A stretch of DNA of 64,000 bases, from the NCBI RefSeq assembly GCF_905475395.1, contig NC_058340.1, positions 54,848,181-54,912,180 on the forward strand, read 5' to 3'. Below are positions 25,401-37,879 of this stretch, piece after piece; position 1 is the stretch's first letter; each line of letters begins with the position of its first letter. A program made the position numbers and the translations under genes. The notes under the pieces are model-generated. The model did not search any database, had not been told where the DNA came from, and saw only the letters and a list, made by a program, of their open reading frames with translations. The DNA is from Chrysoperla carnea. Taxonomy: Eukaryota; Arthropoda; Insecta; Neuroptera; Chrysopidae.

Positions 25401-28400
25401 TTATGCATGGTATTTCAACAATTAACTTAGTCAATTGTTTGTTTTCACTTGTTTTCATAGTAAATCAGTACTTTAAAATTCTCCAATTATTTAAACCGGA
25501 CTTTCATACATGAAATTTTCAATAGTCTAGCAGATCGATCCAACTGAAACTGTGAAACTAATCAATAATGAAAGTCATTGAAATCTAACGTTCAATTTTG
25601 ACACTTTTAAATTCACTTTTAAAGTGCTAGCACCCATTTAAAATTGGAAACAGAGGCGGCAGTAAAATAATATACAGACTGAAAACTTATTGTAACTTAA
25701 CCAGTTATGATTTATTTACAAAAATAAAATTTAAAAAGAAAATTTCTATATTTTCTTTCATTATATCTCTTTACATCATTACATGTTCATTTTTCTCGCC
25801 AACAAAGAATAACTACCTTCTAGCAGAAATAAAATGTCGTCAAAAAAATCGTAAGCATGTTAAAATTTGGGAAGGAAATATTTTTACTAATTTTTAACGT
25901 CTTAAAACAAGTGTGATTTGATTTCAAAAACACTAAAATTTCTACGGATATGAATACTGATTAGATTTTATATCAATACTGATTTGAAGAAATACCCAAA
26001 CTTCACGGTGAATCGGATCTGCAAATATCCGGATCGGCGCTGTGTGCCCAAGAACTACTATCGGAATTATTAAAACTTCCATAAAAAGCTGAAAATTAAA
26101 ACATCCATTTAGCAAGAAAACTATTTTCAAACATATTTTATTTTTGTGACTGTTTATTTTCCTAAGAAAAGGACTCGCCCATTTTTGGGTATTGCATATT
26201 GATACCAGAAATGTTACAACTTTTCATAAATAAAAACTACACAAAATGTTCTCACTAAAAAGTCTTTTTACCAGATAGAGTTCAACTCAAAATAAGCCAA
26301 TTTACATACTTTATTGTTTTAGTGGAGTGCCTGGAAGTTTTGAACTCGGATTTCCGTAATAGTGAATGAATTTGTATGTTCGAAGTGAGATTGTGTTTTT
26401 TATGGCATAAATTGGAAAGTTGACCATTTTTTTTGTGCTCTTTACTTTTTGTGCTCTTAATTAACTTTAAAAGAAAAAAATCAAAATCGGTTCATCCAAG
26501 TCATCTGTATTTTTTTTATGTGTGTTACCTCAGATCTTTCGACTCGGTGAACTGATTTTGATGATTCTTTATCTATTTGAAATCTGATACTTCTCGTGTG
26601 GTTCCATTTCATTTTGATCTAGTTCTGACAACGGCATCTATGAGAAAACCATAAAAGTCTTAAATTTACATTAAGTATGCACAACAAGAGGGTGAATAAC
26701 TCAATATCATGCCAACCGATTTCGATGATTCTTTTTTTAGTGACAAATTGGTGGATCACAAATTTAAAAAAAACTTTTCCAAAACAAATTAATATGCACT
26801 AAAAATTAAAAAAATAACGACAAAATAATGCAGTTAAAATTATTGTTAGTTTTGAAGTCGGTTTTCTTTTTGTTAAAAGTTTCTTTTTTTAATTTTTCAT
26901 TCACTATATCTTGGATATCCAAGCTTTTTATGTATTTAATACTCCAGAAGCTCCACTATTGGTAAAATTTATATATCACTCTAACTTTCATTACCTAAGT
27001 AAATTTCATTTATTTTCAGCAAAATAATATTAACTAGACGTCTGATTTCTAATTAATAATTTTCTTAGCCTTCAACATAATACACCAAGTCAAATAACTG
27101 TTTGCCCAAGTTTAACTTCTCTGACCTACATGTAGTATAACTACACAATAATACAAAACTACTCAACGAATCTCCTTGTTGCTTCCTTTCAAATCCTTCT
27201 CATTTCTGTCTCTCATCTAGGTATTCATTCATCCGTTCATCAACGTATATATAGTTTTATGCATACAGGAAGACATTTTCTCGTTTACAAATAATCTTTG
27301 ATTTACTTTAAGTTTTTTTAAATCTATATTTCTTTAAGATGTGTACAAGTTTTTATGTTTTAAACGTTTCATAAAGAGTGCGATGAAAATGATTCTCAAA
27401 GAATTTTTCGATAAGTTTTACGCGAAATCGATAGTAAAGGATAAGGAATCCATATCGTGATATTTTAAGTACGCGTTTTTCCTATAGAAAGTAACTGTTT
27501 ACAAACAAAACTAGATATATGAAAAAATAAATGAAAATAAACAATTGACTGAGTTAATTGTTCAAATACCATGTATAGACAGTGCTGTTAACACTGACAC
27601 ATTACACATACACAACTGATATTCCCATATAATACATACTATACATTTTGCGCCCTCACGGGTAAACAGTGACTTTTACGAAAAATGTTTCAATCAAAAG
27701 TTGTTTATTTATTTATAAGCGACATTTTTTACATTTAAACTTTCGTTCTATCTCTAACCGTTTACTAGATGTGTCCTACGACCCAAGACCCAATTAACCT
27801 ATGTTGCTCAGAAAACCGGAAATGAATTAATTAGGTGATTTTATGAACTCCTATACCAAAATTTTGTTCGTAGCATTTTAAGCGTTACAAACTTGGGACT
27901 AAAATTAATATACCTTGATAAATATTCCATATATTCATGGTATAAAAATGCTGAAAGGTGCTTTGAACTAAAATAGGTAAATAATCGTTTAGTTCTCAAA
28001 AAAAAGCAATAAACAAAGATTACCTACTTTTTGTCGAATATTTATGCTCAATTTGAAAGTGGTTAGTCTAATCTAAAAGTGTTTAGCCTAATTCAAATCT
28101 TGTTATACCGTGTACACAAATGAGCAATGAACGCGTTGCTGCTGCACTAATACAACTACCAATTTAGAACTATATTTTCTCTCTTTCTAAAATATCGTGT
28201 TCTCACTCATTCCGATAGAAACTCTTTTCGTTCCGATAGAAGCTCTGTTTTAAAACAAAAAAATATCATCAACCTATTGTTTGGGTAAGAAATTGACAAA
28301 TTTTGGGTGTGAATATACAAGCTGTATAAAAAATTCTTTGAAACAAATATATGAAAATGGAGTGTGAATATTTTTTTTCTTATAATTTGAGATTCCTTGC

Positions 28401-31400
28401 AGAAAAATTAGTTTATAAAAACATATCGTAAGAAAACTTGATTTATATGATCGTCAAATTTACCAATGCTTTTTTTTTGTTCCAGGAAATTTGTTTAGTG
28501 GTATTTTTTGGTGCTGAATATTTGGTACGATTATGGTCAGCAGGATGTCGCTCCAAGTACATGGGATGCTGTGGACGATTACGATTCATTCGCAAGCCAA
28601 TATGTATCATCGATTTAATCGTTGTGGTTGCATCAATGGTAGTTTTGTCAGTGGGATCAAACGGTCAAGTATTTGCAACATCAGCGATACGTGGAATACG
28701 ATTTCTACAAATATTGCGTATGTTACATGTGGATCGACAAGGTGGTACATGGCGATTACTTGGATCTGTTGTGTTCATTCATCGTCAGGTAAATTTCACG
28801 GTTCTTTGGTAATTATTTAAAAATATTAACATAAATTAGAAGACATACGAATTATTTTTATCCTTTGCAAATTTAAATGAGTATTTGGTGGAAACAAAAC
28901 AAAGCTGGGCCCAGGCGTAGCAAGTTTATCATCTAAATACCTTACGGTTTGAAAAAAAAAAGATTTGCAATATACCGAGTCGATGAGAATTTATCAATAA
29001 TCTGATGGCTAGAAAACACTCCTCTTCAGAGCAGCAGGCGTTAGAAATTTACATTGTATGTCGAATTTCGACCAAATATGTATAGTTTTCCAAATATTTT
29101 ATGAAAGATAATTTTTACTTTTCGAGATTTTAATTTTCAAAATAAATATTTATATTACTAATTTTATTTCTTAGGAATTAATAACAACATTATATATCGG
29201 ATTTTTGGGCCTTATATTTAGCAGTTATTTTGTATATTTGGCGGAAAAAGACGCTGTTGGACCAGATGGACGTGCAGATTTTGCTAGCTACGCAGACGCA
29301 CTTTGGTGGGGTGTTATTACAGTAACAACTATAGGTTATGGTGATACAGTACCACAAACTTGGATGGGAAAAATTGTGGCTTCTTGTTTTAGTGTATTTG
29401 CAATATCATTCTTTGCCTTGCCAGCTGTAAGTTATTATTTCATTGAATGAAAACGTGCGAGTTAAAAATAATATGAGCTATAATTTTTTTCACAGGGTAT
29501 TCTAGGTTCTGGTTTTGCATTAAAAGTACAACAAAAACAACGCCAAAAACATTTTAATCGTCAAATACCAGCCGCTGCTATGTTAATACAATGTTTATGG
29601 CGTTGTTATGCTGCGGATAAAAGTTTTCATAGTTCAGCAACATGGCGATTATATTGTAAGGATTCACAATCGAAAGATTCAAATAAAGATACAAATTCAA
29701 GTGGAACGGGTCTGGCTAGCACACCTCTATCAAAGGTACCAGAAAATACTACTTTAAACTCTTCATATTATTTAACTACAAAAACTACAAAAAAATACTA
29801 AACATGATTTGAGTAACAAATTTTTTACAAAAATTTATAAGGTAAATACAAAAATTCTATTTTACAACAATAAACTCAACTAATACTGTAACCTCGTCGT
29901 TTGAAAGCACGGAGTAGTTAACATCAAATGATTTTTTGCAGACTTGTATATGATGTTGGTCTAATAAAAAATCCAAGTTTGTGATATCGAGCGCTGGACG
30001 AAACTTTGTCTAAATACGAAAAATCCGTGAAAATTTTGTTTTTTGGTGCTTATAACCCTAAAGGGATAGTTTTTTGATGAATCCTTTTCAAAACGTTTTT
30101 AAAGTAGACTAAATTTTCTTCAATATGAGACGAGAATGGACTCTGTAGACCCAATATTCTCCGAGATAAAGCCTTTCCAAATTTATCGACGTAACTTTAT
30201 ACAGCAGAGCTAACGTCAAATCCGGTAGTTTTGTTATTTGGCACACATACTTGAGATTTTGTCCCAATGACTAATCCAAGTTTGTTACCTCGAGCGGCGA
30301 ACGCAACTTTTAAAATCGAAAAACCCTTTGAAAATTTCGGATGTTTTTGCTACAATATAAGTCTCTGTAGACACAATAGTTTCCGAAATAAATCCTTTCA
30401 AAGTTTATCATTTTTTCTAACTTCGCAATTTTCTTCAATATATTATGTCGTTCTGAATGAACAGTCTTACGAAATATTGCAAAAAATTGCGAAGTTAGAA
30501 AAAATGATGAAGTTTGAGCAGCTTTTTCTCGGAAACTATTGGGAGTAAGTGCATTTTGTGACTGCTACTTTTGAGTTTTACATTCTTCTACTTGTGTTCC
30601 GTAAAGGAATGAGTTTTTTCTTAAAATAAGCTTTTGAAACGGAGGTTTACAGCAGTAAAAACGGGTACCTAGATCCTTAAAACGTATCAAAGATATATGA
30701 ACGATGCCATAATACTTTTATTGTTGTAAATTTGAATTTTACGCAAAACAAGTTACTAAAAATATAAAAAATATCAATAATACACACAACCAAATATGTA
30801 TTGTGAATTATTTTATTGAATGTCTTTAGTAGTTGCAAAATGTCAATATATTTTATTCCGCCTTAAATATACGTCGTCGCATTGAATATATAAGGTAATC
30901 AAATTGAGATATACGTTTTTCTTTTGAAATAAAAACAAAACGGTATGCGATATAAATTTCATTTTTAGAAATTTTGGTATTGAATAATGGCATTATGATT
31001 TCATATACATGAACGACGATTCTTCATTGCTATTTCCTTTTAAAAACATATGGTCCATTTAATACTACCTAAACCACGAATTCCTGAATCACGTTTACAT
31101 TCGTTTTCTGTGAGTGATGGTACGGCCCTGACGTGAAATTAGATCATTTATTTGAAAATAAGCTTCGTGTTAAAAAAAAAGTTCTTGATATCTTATACCG
31201 TTTTGTTTTTATTACAATTTAAATGGTATAACTCTTATTTGATCACTCTTTAGTGTGCATACTTTTTGTTTAACCATAGATTTATATATCTTAATGACAG
31301 GGTGTTTTAATTAAAGACTAATTGCCCAATAATTTTAAATAAGATTTGTACGATCCCAAAAGTAAATTGATAGAAACGATGGCGGCTAAATGGATCGAAT

Positions 31401-34400
31401 CTGATTGTCCAACAGAAGAGATGGATTAATTGAATAAATATTTTCCAAATAACCTGAAGTGATAATCCTACCGAAAACAAACAGGCGCATATTTTTCAGA
31501 CTAAGTTAGCTTAAAACCCTAAATATCAAAGCACCAAACGCATTTTACATTGAACGAAATACTAACTTTCTCCCAATCTTATGATCCCTCTTGAATAGGG
31601 TATTCTACTATATTTGAAAAAGTATTTCAAAATGTTGATTTTGCTAATAAAAAGCCACCAAAAATTTATTTCGGAAAATTACACACGCTTTCTTGCCAAA
31701 AACTTAAATTAAATTTTAAACCTTTTTTAAACTGTCAAAAACGCGCGCATCCAATTTGGTGACGTAATATCGGTATCATTATACGAAAAAACACAGATAA
31801 GTTTGACAGATATATTCATAGACAACTTAATTATAATCAGTATAAATATTTATCTATCTATGGATATATTATACCCAGCTGTCTACACTGAACTAACTGA
31901 TGGTCTATGGTTCATACCGATATGACATCACAGCAGGACTTGCCCGCGTTTTAGATCACGTGATATACAGTTTAAAAATTACGATTTTTAATTTTAGTAT
32001 TATAAAAGAAATATGTGCTTTTATGACTCGAAATCAGAATATTTAAGTATATTTTTTACATAAATTTTAACTTTTTTCAAATTTCATAATTTATTTTTCA
32101 CTACCGAAAGTACCCTATTGAACCCACAGAAGAAAAAAAATCGCTTCAACTCTTTTTTCGAACGTTTGCAATGCCTATAATTTTTATATCTTAAATAATA
32201 ATACGAGAGTACTATTAATTTGATGAAAATAAATTTTTAATATAAATCTTAATCAAGTGTCAAAAATGAATCTTGAATACTTTGTTTGACTAAGTCTAAA
32301 ATACATTAAATACACCCTGTTTTAAGAGATTGTACCCAAGTACCTAAGTCCCAATTTTTTTTTTTTTTTTTTTTGTATATTATTGCAACTAACAATAAAA
32401 CAATAACAATTGAATTCACAAAATTAATTACAAAATAACAACAATTTGATATGACAATTATGTGAAGTATAATTATCCTTGTAGTTAGTTAATTTTAAAC
32501 AGATAAATATAACCGGTAACCACAATCATGATTTTCTAACCTGTAACAAACATGCCACGATTCCTGGATGTTACTTAGAAGTCAGGCCAATAATATTCTG
32601 ATTAAGGGAATTATTGTATTCATTAATAAGTTGTTAAAATATCAAACGAAGAGGTGTTAGATAGAGTTGGTACTAAAAGAGAACTAATAAAGACTCTAAA
32701 AACAAGGCAACTGCAGTTCGTGGGTCATGTGATAAGACAGCAGTCTAAACCTAATATTTAGTACTAAGCGGTAAAGTATTACGTAACAAATCAAGAGGCA
32801 GAAAGGCAGTAACTTTTGTATCGTCCCTTTCTTCACAAAAGGCTGCTGATCTTTTTCACATGGCCTAAAATCGGCAGCAGTGGAATTCCATGATCGCCAA
32901 CAGACATGGCACACAATGATGATGAATAAGTTGTATTTTCTATAAATCATCCCAGCAAAATTACCAGAAAATTTTATATTTTCTAGCTACAAGCATTCTG
33001 AATAAATTTCTCAACGAGCACAAAGAAAATAATGAACAGCTTTATCTAATGTTTTGGATATTTCTAAACAACTTTTGTTAATGACTTTTTTCAAGTAGGT
33101 AACCTCGCCGTTTTCGAGATGTGGACGTTTTTTTAAAAAAAAAAAAAAAGGTTCTTTAGGCTAAAATTTTGGCAACGACAAATTTGACAATATCGAGTGG
33201 TTTTGATCAAAAATTTGATTAGAAAACCAACTTTATATTTTTGACTGTTTTAAAAACTTTTTTATCTTGACATTTTTTACCTTACCTCATCGTTTTCGCT
33301 ACATCAGCATTTAAAAAAATATAATAAAATCGATTTTGTTGAACACGTAAAGAATTCGATTTTTTAGCTTATTAGTTATTTAGTTCTTTAGTTCATATCT
33401 TCTAGAATAGTTAAGAATAGCCAAAAATATAAAATCAGATGATTTTCTTATCAAATATAAGAAGTCCAAGCTAGAAAGAAGTTAGATAAAAATGCATAGG
33501 TACTGATAATTTTTAACAGTCTTCAGATAAGTCTTGAGCCACATAATCTTTCAGCCCTTCACAGTATATTACTCCCGATATGCTTTTCCCAAATTTCAAA
33601 TCGATAGCAACTTGTCGTGCATGCAAAATTAAGGATGTACAAGCACCAGAGTAATTTTAAATAAAAAGCTTGATTTTATTAATCAATTTTAAAAATTTTA
33701 GAAGGGGTTGCCGGATTATTACAAAAGTAGGCATATTTAACATTGATCTTATGGTGAAACCGGTAAACGAATTATATGTTTTCAAAGATTTCTCCAAACT
33801 AGTCGGTAGAAATAAAAAAATATATATTTATTAAAGCTAAAACCTTAATAAATCATTGAAAACCAATGAAAACCCGTTGTGCATGACCAATTAAGGATGT
33901 ATGAGCACGGTAGTTGGGACATAAATTTAAAAAAAAACTATAAATCTTCAATTTCTATTGTGAATTATGTTATAGCTGGACAATATAAGACGAAAAGTAA
34001 AAATAAAATTTTTCGATATCTAGAGCAATTTTCAAAATATCAAAAATTGAAAGTTTTGTTTAATTATTTAGCTTTCAATAATTCGAAAACCAAGGTAAAT
34101 ATCGAAAAATTGTATTCCTATAACGAAATTCAAGTCAAAGTTGAAAATAAGGTACAAATAACTTTAACCCTAAATCTAGAATGATGCCTTCGTGTTGTTA
34201 AACCAATATTTATAGACATCTAAAATCCGTTAATGAATCATAATAATTTTATTTCCTTTTTCGATATGAATACAATAATTTCCAAATCATGATTTTAACA
34301 ATAATAGATAGCCACCGTACACATACCTTTAGGATTAAAATTACTCTAAAACCATTTATTTTATATAGTAACAACGGTAACGAATAATTGCAATAAACTG

Positions 34401-37400
34401 CAACCAATTAGCAAAACAATATACTTGTTCATTTAGTTTAGAACTGATGACATCTCATTTGAATTATCTTTCTACCTTTCTATTATACGTTAGTTTCAAT
34501 CTCATATTAATTAATATCCCAAACATTTAAATGAACAATAACATCATATTTAGATAGGTAATCAAACACATCGAACTATTTTACATAATATACCATGTGT
34601 GTTTGTACCATCTAGGCATATACTCTTCTGTAGTATGACAGAATACATCTGTTTAGTAATGCATCTAAGCGAGAGGTATTATATACATGTATTGAACATT
34701 AGTTGGAAGACGCTTGGAGAGTGGGAGTTTTTTAGTTACAGATAACTAGTAAGTATGCAAGAAAGCTCCCACTCTCTGCATGCATACAACAGAAAATCTG
34801 TCGTACCGTATCTGTAGTCTTACAACACATGTATATAATACCTCTCGCTTAGATGCATTACTAAACGGATGTATTCTGTCATACTTCAGATATGTATATG
34901 CCTAGATGGTACAAACACACATGGTATATAGGGTGGTATCAAAATAAGATTATACATTTTTTAGGGTATTCCTAACGACTAAAATAGTTTTGCACGGCAA
35001 ATTCCAAGCATGTACTCGATATTTAACATGTAAAGGATAGGAATCCAGGGGCACTGAAAGAATGAATAAGTTTGGGTCCCTACCCCAAACCCTTTGCAAA
35101 AACTCTATATAATATGACACGATATATGTGTTTATGAAGAATAAGGTTATCAAAATCCCTAAATCTTGGAAATGTTACTGTTCCTACTAGGCCTATTTTT
35201 TTAATGGCGGTATGAAAATTAGCTCGCAAAATTCGAAAAAAAGTTTCAGAGATGTTGTTACATCAACTTTAAATTAACTATGCGTTAAAAACTTATGCTT
35301 TTTGCAACAAAATTGCCAAACCTCTGGTTTTTTTAGTCTTCTCTCTGATTTAAGAACTCCTTTGCAGAGCACAGGTCTGGAGGTTTCCTCTCGCCTTCCC
35401 CTTCTTCTCCACTGGCCAGTAGGAATTTATACTATTTAGAAGATATTTCTAAATAGTCTTTTATTCGGGTTTTTACTAGAAATAACTTAAAACTAAACTA
35501 ACAAAATAAAAATAAATTTAGTTCGATTTTTCCTCAACGCATCTAATTTTTCTTTTACAAATTCTTTATATACACTCCTACATATCTCGTGAGTGATTTC
35601 TTTTTTCTTTGTTCTAAATGACCTACATTTCTAAACGACATTCCTATCGAACTGTTTCAATTTGTGAACATCCTGTATATTCAAAATTGAATAGAATGTT
35701 AATATTTCTGAAAGCAGAAAATGTTTATAAATAATAACTTTTTTTCGCAAACCTTGTAATAAACAAGTTTAAACTTGTTTAAACTTCCATATGGAGCCAA
35801 CTTAGGTAGACACGCTATATAAGTGAAACAATCAAGAAATCCCAATTTTTCGGGATGAAAGTTGAATTTCCAGTACAAATGAAATGCTTCGTTCATCCCG
35901 GAAACTACGATTTCTTAGTTTGCTCAACCTCCTCTTATATCTTTAATCTTTGTGCCAATAGTTCAATTTATTGGATTGCCAGATAATATCTACCTATAAA
36001 TAAAACAATTAAACGAAATCAAAATGATTGGGAATATTGCTCATTTTTCCACTCCGTGAGAATTACCATGGAGGGAATTTCTGCGGTTTTGTGAGATCAA
36101 TTTAATAAATGCTACATAATAGTATAGCACCGGATGTTTACTTTTAAATTGTATTCGGGGCCTTACATGCCTTTTACATCCATTTTACTATATTATATTA
36201 ACCAAAAAAGGGTTCCGACATTCTGTATAAAACCCTTCTTGTTTAAAATGATCCCAAAAATCCATGTTCTAAAGCTCAATTTTTTCGATTGGTCGACAAA
36301 AATTCACAAGCAAGGCTCTGCATGGACAAAATATCCAGGCAACACCCAATACTACACTATTATACAGTACATAATAAAGGGATTCCATATAACCGCAAAT
36401 TCCTTTCACGAAGAATCGGATAGAATGCATTATGCCCTATTACACATGACATGAACCAATAATCATGAAAATAAAAATTATCTTATTTGCATGCTTTTTG
36501 ATGAGTTCTCTGTTTTGATCATATTATTTTATTTTGATTTTGATTTGTATTTAATTTCTGTACCAATGTACATTGTATAAATAGTGTTGCTAGATCAATG
36601 TTGAGTGTTTCATATCATCTACGTGTTGGGTCAGTCCCTAATATTACAGGTGGCAAAGAAAGCATCTGTATTAAAACGACGTAAATCAAGGAATCGTATG
36701 GATGCAACAGGAAGTGGAAGTGGTGGACAACAAAGTGGTACTAGTACACAAGGTGGTAGCACAGCGGCTACAACACCTGGTGGTGATTCACAACAGCAAC
36801 CACTTCAACCACTTGGTAGTAGTGGTGGAGGTGGTGGGGGTACTACTCAACAACGTCGTGATTCTGATGGAGATGTTGTTTTTTATGTTGAAGAACCAAA
36901 AGCTGGTATGTGTAGTTAAATATTCTTTTTTATTTATACATTCCCAGAAAATAAAAACTAATGCACTGTATCGAAAGTGAATGGCGATTTATTGAGATAT
37001 CTTCAATTCAAAGCAATAAAAAGTAAAAAAAACTCGACTTGTAAACTGGAAATCCCTTTCCATTTGCTGAAATGATCTGCTGCATCGATCCGATTAGTAA
37101 AATACCATACATTCCGAAATTATTCTACAGCTCATTTGAACTAACGAATGCCCAAAAGTCGCAGGGAAATTATTCGACACGAAATATTAAGGCTAAACTG
37201 ATTGACTTTAAGAAAATTTTGTTTCTGGAATTGATAGAAGCTTATATGGCTATACATTTCAAAATTATTTTCGCGTTATACAGGACGACCGGAAAACACA
37301 AATCGTATCAAAGTTGTATTTTTTTTAAAGTAATGTTCTGTATATTATTTTATTTTTAGCTTCTACGATCAAAATAAGAGTCAGTTCCATTAAGATTTAG

Positions 37401-37845
37401 CCCACTTTAACTTCACAGTTTCCGATGTATTTTCTGAAAATGTAGTAACAATTTTAACGTAATAATTTTCTAACCTTATATCCGATTTTCAAACCAAATT
37501 CAACTTAGTCTACTAATCTACTAGTCTACAGATAGTCACAAAATGATAACTAAAGAATTAAAAAGTTTTTAACGGCAATAACTTTGCAACCTTTCTCCAA
37601 CAAGATAAATAATGTCGATTCGCTGAAATAAACTTTCATTTCGAATAATAACAAGGACAGAAATCAAATTCAAATTTCTAACTTGCTCATACGCTGGTTT
37701 TATTAATAATATATCGATTAATCTGCCAGTTTTTTCAATAATAAATATAAATTCATAGAATCGAATCCTAGTAGATATATTCTGTCAATAAAAATTCGAA
37801 ATATTTATTACCAATTCCAATTAATGTCACTCTAAAAATAATATT

Positions 37846-37879
<34 letters not shown>

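Larger units (their letters stand above)
13495..28485 (+). other. Large KCNQ intron (~15 kb) filled with mobile elements
   Basis: It separates the S1 and S2 exons. It contains a hAT relic, seven copies of a DINE-like element, one SINE, one copy of the hairpin family and a GTCY-rich repeat, each listed separately. The remaining parts (13495-14750, 15936-16527, 17088-19811, 20383-20910, 21407-21958, 25456-26496, 26884-27525, 27949-28485) are AT-rich. I see nothing recognisable in them apart from the short repeat at 17740-17795. Confidence 0.85.
29802..36649 (+). other. KCNQ intron (rest of 29736-36649)
   Basis: It contains a diverged direct duplication with a hairpin (29885-30545), the second copy of the 0.5-kb repeat, a LINE fragment, a poly(T) run of 20 (32355-32374) and a 342-bp hairpin element, listed separately. 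The remaining stretches 30546-31593, 32931-34587 and 34930-36649 are AT-rich with no recognisable feature. A GC-richer patch at 35335-35425 gives no protein match that I know. Confidence 0.75.

Noticed and set aside
16528..27948. Regularly repeated blocks as a CRISPR-like array
   Set aside because: Repeats are about 0.5 kb, in both orientations and irregularly spaced. They are dispersed mobile elements in a eukaryotic intron.
28533..28820. 95-codon open frame overlapping the S2-S4 exon
   Set aside because: It is an out-of-frame shadow of the KCNQ exon; the other frame carries the conserved channel sequence with proper splice sites.
36702..36980. Val/Asn-rich open frame overlapping the A-B linker exon
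   Set aside because: Shifted reading of the Gly/Gln/Ser low-complexity tract, with no splice or domain support.
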